In this document: one piece after another, positions 51,037 to 59,934 of the stretch | How positions within the stretch are numbered: the first letter of the stretch is position 1 | Layout of the letters: each line of letters opens with the position of its first letter | From: Bacillota bacterium | GTDB lineage: Bacteria > Bacillota > Sulfobacillia > JAJZYS01 > JAJZLH01 | Reading direction: 5' to 3' | Assembly: GCA_021850485.1 (NCBI GenBank) | Contig: JAJZLY010000002.1 | Location: forward strand, 30,303-94,302 | Length of the DNA stretch: 64,000 bases | Translations under genes and position numbers: made by a program | The notes under the pieces: model-generated | Seen by the model: the letters and a program-made list of their open reading frames with translations, nothing else | What the model was told of the DNA's origin: nothing | Database searches by the model: none

Positions 51037-51601
51037 GCCACACACCCCCTGAGAAAGTTCCGCACCAACTCGACGCCAGCATCGGTGAGGCACGACTCGG
51101 GGTGAAATTGAACGCCCTCGATCGGCCTGGTCCGATGTCGCAGTCCCATCAGAACCCCGTCGTCGGCCCACGCAGTGGGCTTGAGCTCCGCTGGCAGTGT
51201 GTTCTCCGGCACTGCCAGCGAGTGATATCGGGTGGCGGTGAAGGGGTCGGGCAATCCGGCGTACACCCCTTGGCCGTCATGGGAGATCTGTGAGGTCTTG
51301 CCGTGGCGCAGAACTGGGGCGTGGCGTAGGTCGGCGCCGTAGGCCAAGGCGATGGCCTGGTGGCCCAAACAGACGCCGAGCACAGGCACGGCAGGCGGCA
51401 GATACTGAAGCAACTCCAGTGTGCGGCCAGCGCCCTCTGGGCGGCCTGGTCCGGGCGAAATGATCACACCGGCTGGCGCCAGCGCATCGACGTCGGCCAA
51501 GGCGAAGGCGTCGTTTCGCCAGACCGTCACGTCGACGCCGTCTGCCGCCACCATCTGGTAGAGGTTGAAGGTGAAGGAGTCGTAGTTGTCGACCAGCAAG
51601 A

Positions 51602-51605
<4 letters not shown>
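51033..51605 (-). CDS. trpG: Anthranilate synthase component II (glutamine amidotransferase)
   Basis: 190 aa. Class I amidotransferase with nucleophile Cys in VLGVCLGHQAIA, and the His-Glu pair in GVQFHPESCLT. DNYDSFTFNLYQMV is the N-terminal signature. It supplies ammonia to TrpE and may also serve p-aminobenzoate synthesis (PabA role), since only one copy is seen here. Confidence 0.96.
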
Positions 51606-53044
<1,439 letters not shown>

Positions 53045-53067
53045 CGCCTCCTTGCGGGCATCAGCAA

Positions 53068-53348
53068 CAAAAAAACACCTCCACCCCCGAGGGGCGAAAG
53101 TGTGCTTTCGCGGTGCCACCCTTGTTGAGTCCGAAGACCCATCTCACTGGGCACAGGTCAGGGAATTGACCGATACCCGCCTCCCGATATCGGCGGAGGT
53201 GGCCGACGACGCCTTCCGGTCAGGGGCACCGGTCGGATCGCTGCTCCCGGGTCCATTCGCCCTGCTCTGCCCACCGGCTTCACACCGAGCGCCGGCTCTC
53301 TGAGGGTGGCCACAGGGTTACTCGTCCCGATCATGGCGTTCACGGTAT
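53068..53348 (-). promoter_or_regulatory. T-box riboswitch, tryptophan specifier (UGG), controlling the trp-aro cluster
   Basis: The minus-strand T-box AACAAGGGTGGCACCGCG lies at 53126-53109. The specifier UGG is at 53255-53253, followed by ACCCGGGAGCAGC with the same offset to GAG as in the Thr leader. The terminator ends in seven Ts. Uncharged tRNA-Trp should switch on trpE and the downstream genes. Confidence 0.95.
53075..53103 (-). terminator. Intrinsic terminator of the trp T-box
   Basis: In the minus transcript ACACTTTCGCCCC pairs with GGGGTGGAGGTGT (some G-U), followed by TTTTTTT. Confidence 0.88.
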
Positions 53349-53354
53349 GCGCAG

Positions 53355-53383
53355 ATCATAGTCAGCACCATGAGACATGTCAA
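53355..53383 (-). promoter_or_regulatory. Strong promoter of the trp operon
   Basis: Perfect TTGACA (53383-53378), 17 bases, TATGAT (53360-53355). The best sigma-A promoter in the window, 7 bases before the T-box leader. Confidence 0.85.
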
Positions 53384-53389
53384 CAGGGC

Positions 53390-53416
53390 GGGGCCGGGGA
53401 GGCAATCCCCGGCCCC
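53390..53416 (-). terminator. Terminator-like hairpin after the transporter-like gene
   Basis: An 11-bp perfect stem GGGGCCGGGGA/TCCCCGGCCCC with a 5-base loop. It separates the 53451-54035 gene from the trp promoter. There is no T tract. Confidence 0.65.
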
Positions 53417-53450
53417 TCGTCGTCACGCCTTCAGGCGTCTAACTAGCAGT

Positions 53451-54035
53451 CTAGACCCACCACTTGTAGCCGAGGGCTGTGTTGAGGGTCACGCCGAAGG
53501 TCAGGTACATCAGCCAGAAGGCAAGCACGAACTGGATCAGTCCGACGATCTTGCCACCGGCCGGCAAGGCACCGAAACGGGCCGGGATCTCGAACAGGTA
53601 GATCAGGGCCAGGCCGATGAACAAGATCATCACCGGGGTGTCCCCGGCGCCACTGAATACCATGGCGCCCAGCACGGACAGGAAGAAGAACGCAATCGCC
53701 ATCCAGGCGTCCGGCGCCGCGCTGGCGCCTTCGGCCCGTCTGCGACCCAGCACCAACCAGTGGGTGCCGTAGGATGTGAAGGCCACGGCCGCCATATAGA
53801 GCGGTGCGGCATAGGCATATACCGGGAACCAGCTGAGTCCGACCATTAGGTAGACACCGGTGATCAGCTGCAAGAAACCGGGCATCCAGACACCCCAGTA
53901 GCCCATGGTCTTGTCGACCTCGGGCGTTGCCTTGGGGAAACCGAACAGGGCCTGGCCTCCCCAGATAAAGTAGCCGGTACCGAGGCCAAAGAAGCCGATT
54001 GCAACTGGCCAGAAATGAGACTGTGCCAGTACCAT
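53451..54035 (-). CDS. Six-helix membrane protein, probable acetate-transporter (GPR1/FUN34/YaaH)-like
   Basis: 194 aa with about six helices. FTSYGTHWLVLGRRR aligns by eye with the FSSYGAFWLS region of YaaH proteins, and length and topology match; the NPAPLG signature is absent. It may be a divergent paralogue of the transporter at 59253. GGGAGGCGACTCG precedes the ATG. It follows the formate dehydrogenase operon after a 160-base gap. Confidence 0.6.
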   Translation of the reverse strand: MVLAQSHFWPVAIGFFGLGTGYFIWGGQALFGFPKATPEVDKTMGYWGVWMPGFLQLITGVYLMVGLSWFPVYAYAAPLYMAAVAFTSYGTHWLVLGRRRAEGASAAPDAWMAIAFFFLSVLGAMVFSGAGDTPVMILFIGLALIYLFEIPARFGALPAGGKIVGLIQFVLAFWLMYLTFGVTLNTALGYKWWV

Positions 54036-54196
54036 CGAGTCGCCTCCCTATCATGACTTTCAGACAGTGCGGGTCTATTCGGATCCGAGATTCTAACGAG
54101 CCAAGTCCCCAATGACGTCAGCTAACGCGCCTGCCCCACCCCCTCTCATGGCCCTCGTGCGCACACTAAGGGACTGCGAGAACTCGCCTCGGCCTC

Positions 54197-55060
54197 TTAG
54201 ACCTGCTTAGCGGCTCCCGCCGGTTCGTCTTCAGCCTCAACAAAACTGTACCCGTAGCGGCCTTTGACACATAGGAACCCGAGCGTGATGGGGTGTTGGT
54301 CTGGACTGGTCACCTTCACGATCTCGTTGCGCTCCCGGTCAACGTGCATGTCCAGCTGGCAGCCAACGCCGCAGTAGCCACAGGTCGTCTGAACGATGTC
54401 TTGGCGGCTCTCGTCCCAGCGTCCTTGCTCACGCATGCTGTGCTCGCGCCGATCCATCAGCGCTCCCGTCGGACAGACCTCCACACAGTTTCCGCAGAAG
54501 ACGCAGGCCGACTCCACCAGCGTCTCGTCAAAACCGGCCGAGATGCCCGCCGTAAACCCGCGGCCGGCCACAGTCAGGGCGAACGTATTCTGCACGTCCG
54601 GGCCGCAGGCCTCGACACAGCGGTAGCACAAGATGCACTTGTCGAAGTCACGCACATACAGCTTGTTGTCGTCGAAGAACCCGCGGTCGTAGCGCTGGCC
54701 GCGATAGCGGTCTGGGTCTGCACCCAGCGCCTCGGCCTGGCTGACCAGACCCGGGGCAGTCGAAACATCATTTTGGCTCAGCAGCAACTCAAACACGCCG
54801 CGCCGTGCATTTTGCACCCGCTCGGAATCGGTCCGCACCTCCATACCTGGCTCCACCTTGCGCTCGCAGGACGCGACCAACGGACGGCTCCCCTTGAGCT
54901 CGACCACGCACGCCCGACAGGTCTTCGCTGGTGTCAAGTGCTGGTGCGTGCATAAGGTCGGCGTTTCCACCTCCTGACGCCGCAACACCGTGAGAATGGT
55001 CTCGCCCGGCCGGGCGGGGGCTGGCCTGCCATCGATCAGAATCGTGAACTCTTCTGCCAT
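54197..55060 (-). CDS. Formate dehydrogenase iron-sulfur subunit carrying the Mo-subunit [4Fe-4S] domain at its C-terminus
   Basis: 287 aa. A [2Fe-2S] ferredoxin domain has Cys37, 48, 51, 65. A two-cluster ferredoxin domain follows: CILCYRCVEAC (142-152) and CVFCGNCVEVCP (186-196). The C-terminus is TTCGYCGVGCQL (Cys227, 230, 234) with Cys264 in GFLCVKGRYGYSF. That last block is the [4Fe-4S] start domain normally fused to the catalytic chain of formate dehydrogenase, which is missing it here. Last gene of the fdh operon. AGGGGGGAATC precedes the ATG. Confidence 0.9.
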   Translation of the reverse strand: MAEEFTILIDGRPAPARPGETILTVLRRQEVETPTLCTHQHLTPAKTCRACVVELKGSRPLVASCERKVEPGMEVRTDSERVQNARRGVFELLLSQNDVSTAPGLVSQAEALGADPDRYRGQRYDRGFFDDNKLYVRDFDKCILCYRCVEACGPDVQNTFALTVAGRGFTAGISAGFDETLVESACVFCGNCVEVCPTGALMDRREHSMREQGRWDESRQDIVQTTCGYCGVGCQLDMHVDRERNEIVKVTSPDQHPITLGFLCVKGRYGYSFVEAEDEPAGAAKQV

Positions 55061-55072
55061 GATGATTCCCCC

Positions 55073-56296
55073 CTAGTGTGCGAGCAGGCCGGCAGACTCG
55101 GCATCCATCAAACTGCGGACCGCTGTGGCTGCGGTCTGACCGAGCCCACAGATCGAGGCGTCTGTCATCACCTGGCTGAGCCGGAGCAAGAGACCACGCT
55201 CATCCCCCTGCCCTCGGCCTGCGGCCAGCGTGGCAAGCATCTCGTGCTGGCGCCGGGTGCCGACCCGGCAAGGTACGCACTGTCCGCAAGATTCGTGAGC
55301 AAAGAACCGACCCAGGCGCTCCGCCACCTGCCACAGATTGGTCTGACGGTTGAAGGCAATGACTGCGCCCGAGCCAAGGGTGGTGTGACGCTCCGCCACA
55401 CCTTCGTAGCTAAGCGCCAGATCGAAGTCTTTGGGGAACACAAAGGTGCCTGCGGCGCCGCCCATCAAGACGGCCTGCAGATCCGCTTCACCGCCTGCCA
55501 TCTGCAGCAGTTCACTCAGCGGCGTGCCAAAGGGCACTTCGTAGGTGTCCGGTCTGGCCACGTGCCCAGAGACCGAAAAGAGCTTTGTTCCAGGCGAACG
55601 TTCGGTTCCCCGGCTACGCAGGGCCTTCGCGCCAAAGGCGATGATGTCCGGCACGTTGGCGATGGTCTCTACGTTGTTGACTACCGTTGGCTTGCGAAAA
55701 AGACCGGCCACGGTGGGAAAGGGTGGCTTGGCCATAGGTTCGCCGCGGTATCCCTCGATCGAACGGAAGAGCGCTGTCTCTTCACCGCAGATGTAGGCAC
55801 CCCCACCCCGGCGAATCTCCACCCGCAGGGGGCGGCCTTGCGGCTCGATACCCTCGAGATGGCCTGCCTGCTGCAGCTCCCTGAGGCTTTGCTGCAAGAG
55901 ATCAGCTACCCGCCCGTACTCGCCGCGCACGTAGATGTAGGCGCCGGTGGCCGACACGGCATAGCAGGCGATCAACAAGCCCTCCAGCACCATGAACGGG
56001 TCCGACTCAATCATCACCCGGTCCTTGAAGGTCCCGGGTTCGCTCTCATCGGTGTTCAGGACAACGTAGCGGATGGGGTCTTTGGCGGTGCGTACCGACT
56101 CCCACTTGCGACCCGCCGGGAAGGCGGCGCCACCGCGACCGACCAAACCACTATCGGTCAAGATCCGCACCGTCTCCTCGGGTCCGATGGCACGAGCTTT
56201 GGCCAGTGCCGCCAATCCGCCTGAAGCGACGTAGGCCTTCAGGTTGCGCTGTTCGGCGCCCCGGCGACGGAGCAATACCGCCTCATGCATGGCCAT
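55073..56296 (-). CDS. NuoF/FdhB-like NADH-binding flavoprotein subunit
   Basis: 407 aa from MAMHEAVLLRRRG. The FMN/NADH site is SGLVGRGGAAFPAGRKWE; GGGAYICGEETALFRSIEG is the NADH-binding loop, and the [4Fe-4S] ligands are in ESCGQCVPCRVGTRR plus the cysteine of SICGLGQTA. It moves electrons between the formate site and NAD. The N-terminal ~45 residues of NuoF are shorter than in complex I. Its start overlaps the NuoE gene; ATG at 56296 or 56290 are both possible. Confidence 0.9.
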   Translation of the reverse strand: MAMHEAVLLRRRGAEQRNLKAYVASGGLAALAKARAIGPEETVRILTDSGLVGRGGAAFPAGRKWESVRTAKDPIRYVVLNTDESEPGTFKDRVMIESDPFMVLEGLLIACYAVSATGAYIYVRGEYGRVADLLQQSLRELQQAGHLEGIEPQGRPLRVEIRRGGGAYICGEETALFRSIEGYRGEPMAKPPFPTVAGLFRKPTVVNNVETIANVPDIIAFGAKALRSRGTERSPGTKLFSVSGHVARPDTYEVPFGTPLSELLQMAGGEADLQAVLMGGAAGTFVFPKDFDLALSYEGVAERHTTLGSGAVIAFNRQTNLWQVAERLGRFFAHESCGQCVPCRVGTRRQHEMLATLAAGRGQGDERGLLLRLSQVMTDASICGLGQTAATAVRSLMDAESAGLLAH

Positions 56297-56750
56297 CACC
56301 GATGCCTGCGATATCGTGGCGATGCAAGGGTGCGAGCGGCTCCTCACGATACAGCGCCGCCGGCGCCTGGTCGCACAACCCCAGGCAGGCACAGCGCGTC
56401 CAGGACACTGCACCGTCAGCGCCGGGCTGACCTTCGGGGCCGAGTGTACGCTCCGCCTCGGCGACCAGTTCTTCAGACCCGTGCAAGCAACAGGGAACAT
56501 CCTCGCAGATGCGCAAGACGTTGCGCCCTACCGGATGCTCAGTCAGCAGATCATAGAAGGTGACGACCCCATAGGTGTCGGCCACCGGCACATTCATCCG
56601 CTGCTCGATGGTCTCGGCAGCCGCTCTCGGAATGTGGTGGAACTCTGCTTGAACCTTGTGCAGGACCTCAAGAAGCTGGGTACGTTCTGTTCCGGTCTCG
56701 TCGATCAGCTCGCCAACCCGGTTCATGATCTCTCGCCCTGGTTCAGGCAT
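56283..56750 (-). CDS. NuoE-like [2Fe-2S] subunit of formate dehydrogenase
   Basis: 155 aa from MPEPGREIMNRVGELI. The thioredoxin-like [2Fe-2S] domain has cysteines in CEDVPCCLHG and CACLGLCDQAPA. HHIPRAAAETIEQ and YGVVTFYDLLTEHPVG are typical of NuoE. It pairs with the NuoF-like subunit. It overlaps the catalytic gene by 8 bases. Confidence 0.9.
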   Translation of the reverse strand: MPEPGREIMNRVGELIDETGTERTQLLEVLHKVQAEFHHIPRAAAETIEQRMNVPVADTYGVVTFYDLLTEHPVGRNVLRICEDVPCCLHGSEELVAEAERTLGPEGQPGADGAVSWTRCACLGLCDQAPAALYREEPLAPLHRHDIAGIGDGHA

Positions 56751-58710
56751 GATGGCTGTCAACCGCCTCTCCGACTGCGTGGCCGACAGGTACGGCTGCC
56801 CGCACCCGCTCGATGTGGATCGCCGTCGCCTTGAACTCAGCCGTGCCCGCCACCGGATCAGTGGCGTCCAAGGTGAGCAGGTTGGTGGCAACTTCATCGG
56901 GATAGTTCAGGCTCATGAACACTAGGCCCGGATGCACTTTTCGACTGCGGGTGACCCGCACCTCAAGCGTGGCTCGTCTGGAGCTGACCCGGCAGAGGTC
57001 TCCTTCTTCCAGGCACAGCTTCTCCATGTCCTCGCTGCACATCTCGAGTTTCTCGTGGTGGCCGCGCGGCGCAGCGTAGTGGCGGGTCTGCACGCCTGTG
57101 TTGAAGGCGGCCAGCCGACGTCCCGTGGTCAGCATGAAAGGAAATTCCTGATCCACCTGCTCGGCGGTCGGCTCATGGTCGGCCACCACAAACGGAGCCC
57201 GCTTCCCGACAACCGGTCTCTCCCAAAGCCTGGCGTGCAGGAACGGCGATCCCGCGTGCCCTTCGCTGGGGCACGGCCACTGAATACCGCCGAGCTCTTC
57301 GAGACGGGCGTAGGACATCCCCGTGTGCATCGGCGAAAGTGAGCGCAACTCGTCCCAGGTCTGCTCAGCCGTGCGATGGCTCCAGCCCGGCGTGTGCATG
57401 CGCATCGCCAGCTCCTCGACGATCCACAGGTCGTCCCTGGCTTCACCCGGCGGCTTCAGGGCCGGCCGCATCCGCTGCACTCGCCTTTCTGAACTAGTCA
57501 CCGTGCCTTCGCCCTCCGCCCAGCTGGCTGTCGCTGGCAAAACGACGTCGGCTCGCTCGCCGGTCGGCGTCAGGAAGATGTCCTGGACCAGTAGGAAGTC
57601 GAGCCCGTCGAACAGAGAGCGCACATGGTTGAGGTTTGCCTCGGACTGGATCGGGTTCTCTCCAATCACGTATAGGGCACGAATCTGCCCCTCAGCCATG
57701 GCTTCGAACATGGCTGTCTGGTGCTTGCCGACCTTCTCCGGAACCGCCACGCCCCACACATCTGCGAAGCGCTTGCGGATATCTGGGTCGAGGAGATTCT
57801 GGAACCCTGGCAGGCGATTGGGTAGGGCGCCCATGTCGCCGCCGCCCTGAACATTGTTCTGGCCGCGCAAGGGGGCCAGGCCACTCCCGTAGCGACCGAC
57901 ATGCCCGGTCAAAAGGGCCAAGTTGATCAAGGCGTGCACGTTTTGCACGGCGTTGTGGTGCTCGGTAATGCCAAGGGTCCAGCACAAGATCGCCCGCTCG
58001 GAATGGGCGTACAAGCGGGCCAACTCACGTACAGAGTCGGCGGGGACGCCGGTGATATCCTCTACGTCCTCCGGGCGATAGCTCTGCACCGTGTTCTGAT
58101 AGGCCTCAAAGCCTTCGGTTGCGGCTTCGATGAATTCTGTGTTCTGGAGCCCTTCTTCCAAGATGACGTGGCCGACGGCGTTAGCGAGGGCCACATCGCC
58201 CCCCACGTTCACCGGCAGATACATGCTGGCGAACTCGCTTCCAGAGATCCGCCGCGGATCGACGATCACGAGCTTGGCGCCGCGCCGGCGCACCGCCTTC
58301 ATCATGTGGTGGAACATGACCGGATGGGCCTCTCTGGCGTTAGAGCCCCACAGGATGATCAGGTCCGTGTCTTCCATCTCTTGATACGAAACCGTCCCGC
58401 CGCCGGAGCCAAACGCTGTCGCAAGACCTGCGACACTGGGGGCGTGTCAGGTACGGTTACAGCTGTCGATGTTGTTGGTGCCGATCGCCGTTCGCATAAA
58501 CTTCTGGGCCAGGAAATTGAGTTCGTTGCTGGACTTCGAGCAGCTAAAGCAGCCAAATGCCTCTGGGCCATGCTTCTTCTTGACTCGCTCCAATCCAGCC
58601 ACGGCCCGGGTCAGCGCCTCGTCCCAAGACGCCTGCCGGAGCTTCCCATTGTCCCGAACCAAGGGATGAAGGAGTCGACCCTGTGCGGATCCGGTCATCG
58701 GAATCGCCAT
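56743..58710 (-). CDS. fdhA: Formate dehydrogenase catalytic subunit, selenocysteine-containing, lacking its N-terminal [4Fe-4S] domain
   Basis: 655 aa when TGA at 58449-58447 is read as Sec88. The context NIDSCNRT-U-HAPSVAGL is the active-site consensus of Mo/W-bis-PGD formate dehydrogenases, with the catalytic His next to Sec. Following motifs are WGSNAREAHPV, IVDPRR, LRGQNNVQGGGDMG, and a C-terminal cofactor domain. The chain starts MAIPMTGSAQGRLLHPLVR, equivalent to just after the [4Fe-4S] domain of E. coli FdhF, so that domain is absent; a matching domain ends the 54197-55060 protein. ORF callers see two pieces because of the UGA. Confidence 0.95.
58417..58435 (-). promoter_or_regulatory. 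Bacterial SECIS element of fdhA
   Basis: TGTCGCA-GGTCT-TGCGACA on the minus strand: a perfect 7-bp stem with a GGUCU loop, 11 nt after the UGA. The E. coli fdhF SECIS also uses a GGUCU loop. Confidence 0.93.
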
Positions 58711-58711
58711 C

Positions 58712-58846
58712 CTAACTCACCTTCCTTTGCGTTGCGGATGGGGACCGCACCTCACTGGACAGTGCTGAGCAGGGGCGGCCATCGGAGTCCACCCTGGCCC
58801 GGAGCCGACGCTCGACCTCCGGTGCGTCGGTGGCGATCGCAACCAT
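58712..58846 (-). CDS. Small ORF of 44 aa ahead of fdhA, function unknown
   Basis: Begins MVAIATDAPEVERRLRARVD after GGAGGTGGGGACA, ends with TAG one base before the fdhA ATG. The sequence is charged and soluble-looking. The ribosome site and position support translation; I recognise no family. It may also work mainly as a translated leader coupling fdhA. Confidence 0.45.
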   Translation of the reverse strand: MVAIATDAPEVERRLRARVDSDGRPCSALSSEVRSPSATQRKVS

Positions 58847-58967
58847 TGTCCCCACCTCCATGCCCGGAGCGATTTGACGTCCGGGAAGATTGCCAAAAGA
58901 TCAATTAAACTCGCTGTTGCCGTTCTCCTTCGCCGAGACATCTCCTTCTGACATGGATCGCATTTAT

Positions 58968-59147
58968 TCAGTCGTCCAGCGGCCCGAACAGCGTCTCCTC
59001 GACGTCCTCCATCTCGCCATCTGGCCAAGACACGGTCAGGGTTCTCATGAGACACGCCGGGTTGCGCGTCACCTCTAAGACGGTGCCGACGCGGCCCTGG
59101 CTAGCACCTGGGCGAGGATCTGTCACCTGGTCCCCTACGCTCAGCAT
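58968..59147 (-). CDS. Small 59-aa protein, SH3/KOW-like, function unknown
   Basis: Begins MLSVGDQVTDPRPG and continues GRVGTVLEVTRNP, then LTVSWPDGEMEDVEETLFGPL. The short alternating strands with G-D/G-x-V turns resemble small SH3-like or Tudor-like barrels. AAGGGAG lies 6 bases before the ATG. It lies between the acetate transporter and the fdh genes, so a link to formate/acetate metabolism is possible but unproven. Confidence 0.7.
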   Translation of the reverse strand: MLSVGDQVTDPRPGASQGRVGTVLEVTRNPACLMRTLTVSWPDGEMEDVEETLFGPLDD

Positions 59148-59169
59148 GCGAACTCCCTTCTGTCGACGA

Positions 59170-59200
59170 GGGGCGGGGCCGCCTGCGCCGCCTCCGCCCC
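59170..59200. repeat. GC-rich inverted repeat between the small ORF and the acetate transporter
   Basis: GGGGCGG (59170-59176) and CCGCCCC (59194-59200) can pair with further partial pairing inside. It may mark the end of the acs-satP transcript. Weak as a terminator, no T tract. Confidence 0.35.
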
Positions 59201-59252
59201 CATGCCTCGGATCGATGATGGATCGGCAGGATCCCGGGAGCTGGGAGAGAGG

Positions 59253-59852
59253 CTAGGAAGGCATCGCAGAGGGAGGCGTTTTGGTTAGGTCCTGCCGCTT
59301 TGGCATGCCAAGCGGAAGGACTACTTTGCCGTGCACCTCGTTGATCACCTGGGCGGCCGAAGCGTAAAAGGCCAAGATGGCCGTGATCAGGCCGACGTAT
59401 CCGCCGATCTGAGTCAGCGAGCCGACACCGAAAGCACCGGCCGCCAAGAGCACGAAGGTCAGCCACAGGGCCAAGAACACCAGGTTCAAGGCCGTGTTGA
59501 TCTTCATGGCGCCGATCCACATGTAGAACGTGAAGATTCCCCACATCAGCAGATACCAAGCCACGAACGGGCCCGGAACGCCCTTGCCAAAGACACCGGC
59601 GAACAAGGCGAAGGACAACCAGAAGGCACCGTATGAGAAGAACGCCACGGTTCCGAAGGTGTTGCCGTTGGCATATTCCATCACACCGGCGGCCAACTGG
59701 GCCAGGCCACCGTAGGCGAAGGCCAGGGCCAACACCAGTCCTAGGCCTGTTCCCGGGTACCAACCAGCGTTGATCATGCTCAGCATCCAGGTCGTCAGGG
59801 CGAAGCCTGCGAGGCCCAGCGGAGCGGGGTTCGCTTTCAGGTTCAAGATCAC
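59253..59852 (-). CDS. Acetate uptake transporter, GPR1/FUN34/YaaH (SatP) family
   Basis: 199 aa from GTG (VILNLKANPAPLG) with AAGGAG six bases upstream. NPAPLGLAGFALTTW is the family signature; GNTFGTVAFFSYGAFWLS is the conserved mid region. Six membrane helices are visible. Takes up acetate/succinate with protons. It follows acs, which activates the imported acetate. Confidence 0.92.
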   Translation of the reverse strand: MILNLKANPAPLGLAGFALTTWMLSMINAGWYPGTGLGLVLALAFAYGGLAQLAAGVMEYANGNTFGTVAFFSYGAFWLSFALFAGVFGKGVPGPFVAWYLLMWGIFTFYMWIGAMKINTALNLVFLALWLTFVLLAAGAFGVGSLTQIGGYVGLITAILAFYASAAQVINEVHGKVVLPLGMPKRQDLTKTPPSAMPS

Positions 59853-59934
59853 AACACACTCCTTACGCATCATCATGTAGCGGTGCTTCCACAAGCAGTG
59901 AGCGCGGATCGGAAATCAGGATCCTGCCGTTGGG

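Noticed and set aside
53443-54054. Overlapping 203-codon frame over the transporter-like gene
   Set aside because: It is Arg/Gly-rich and lacks helices, while the 194-codon frame has six hydrophobic segments and a good ribosome site.
56743-58710. fdhA as a pseudogene broken by a stop codon
   Set aside because: The stop is TGA at the exact Sec position, with a SECIS hairpin, and selA/selD are present.
58717-59055. 112-codon minus-strand frame ahead of fdhA
   Set aside because: It lies in a different frame from the two small ORFs with good ribosome sites, and its sequence is Arg/Trp/Pro-rich without a ribosome site.
59101-59859. 252-codon frame overlapping the acetate transporter
   Set aside because: Out of frame with the YaaH signature; shadow.
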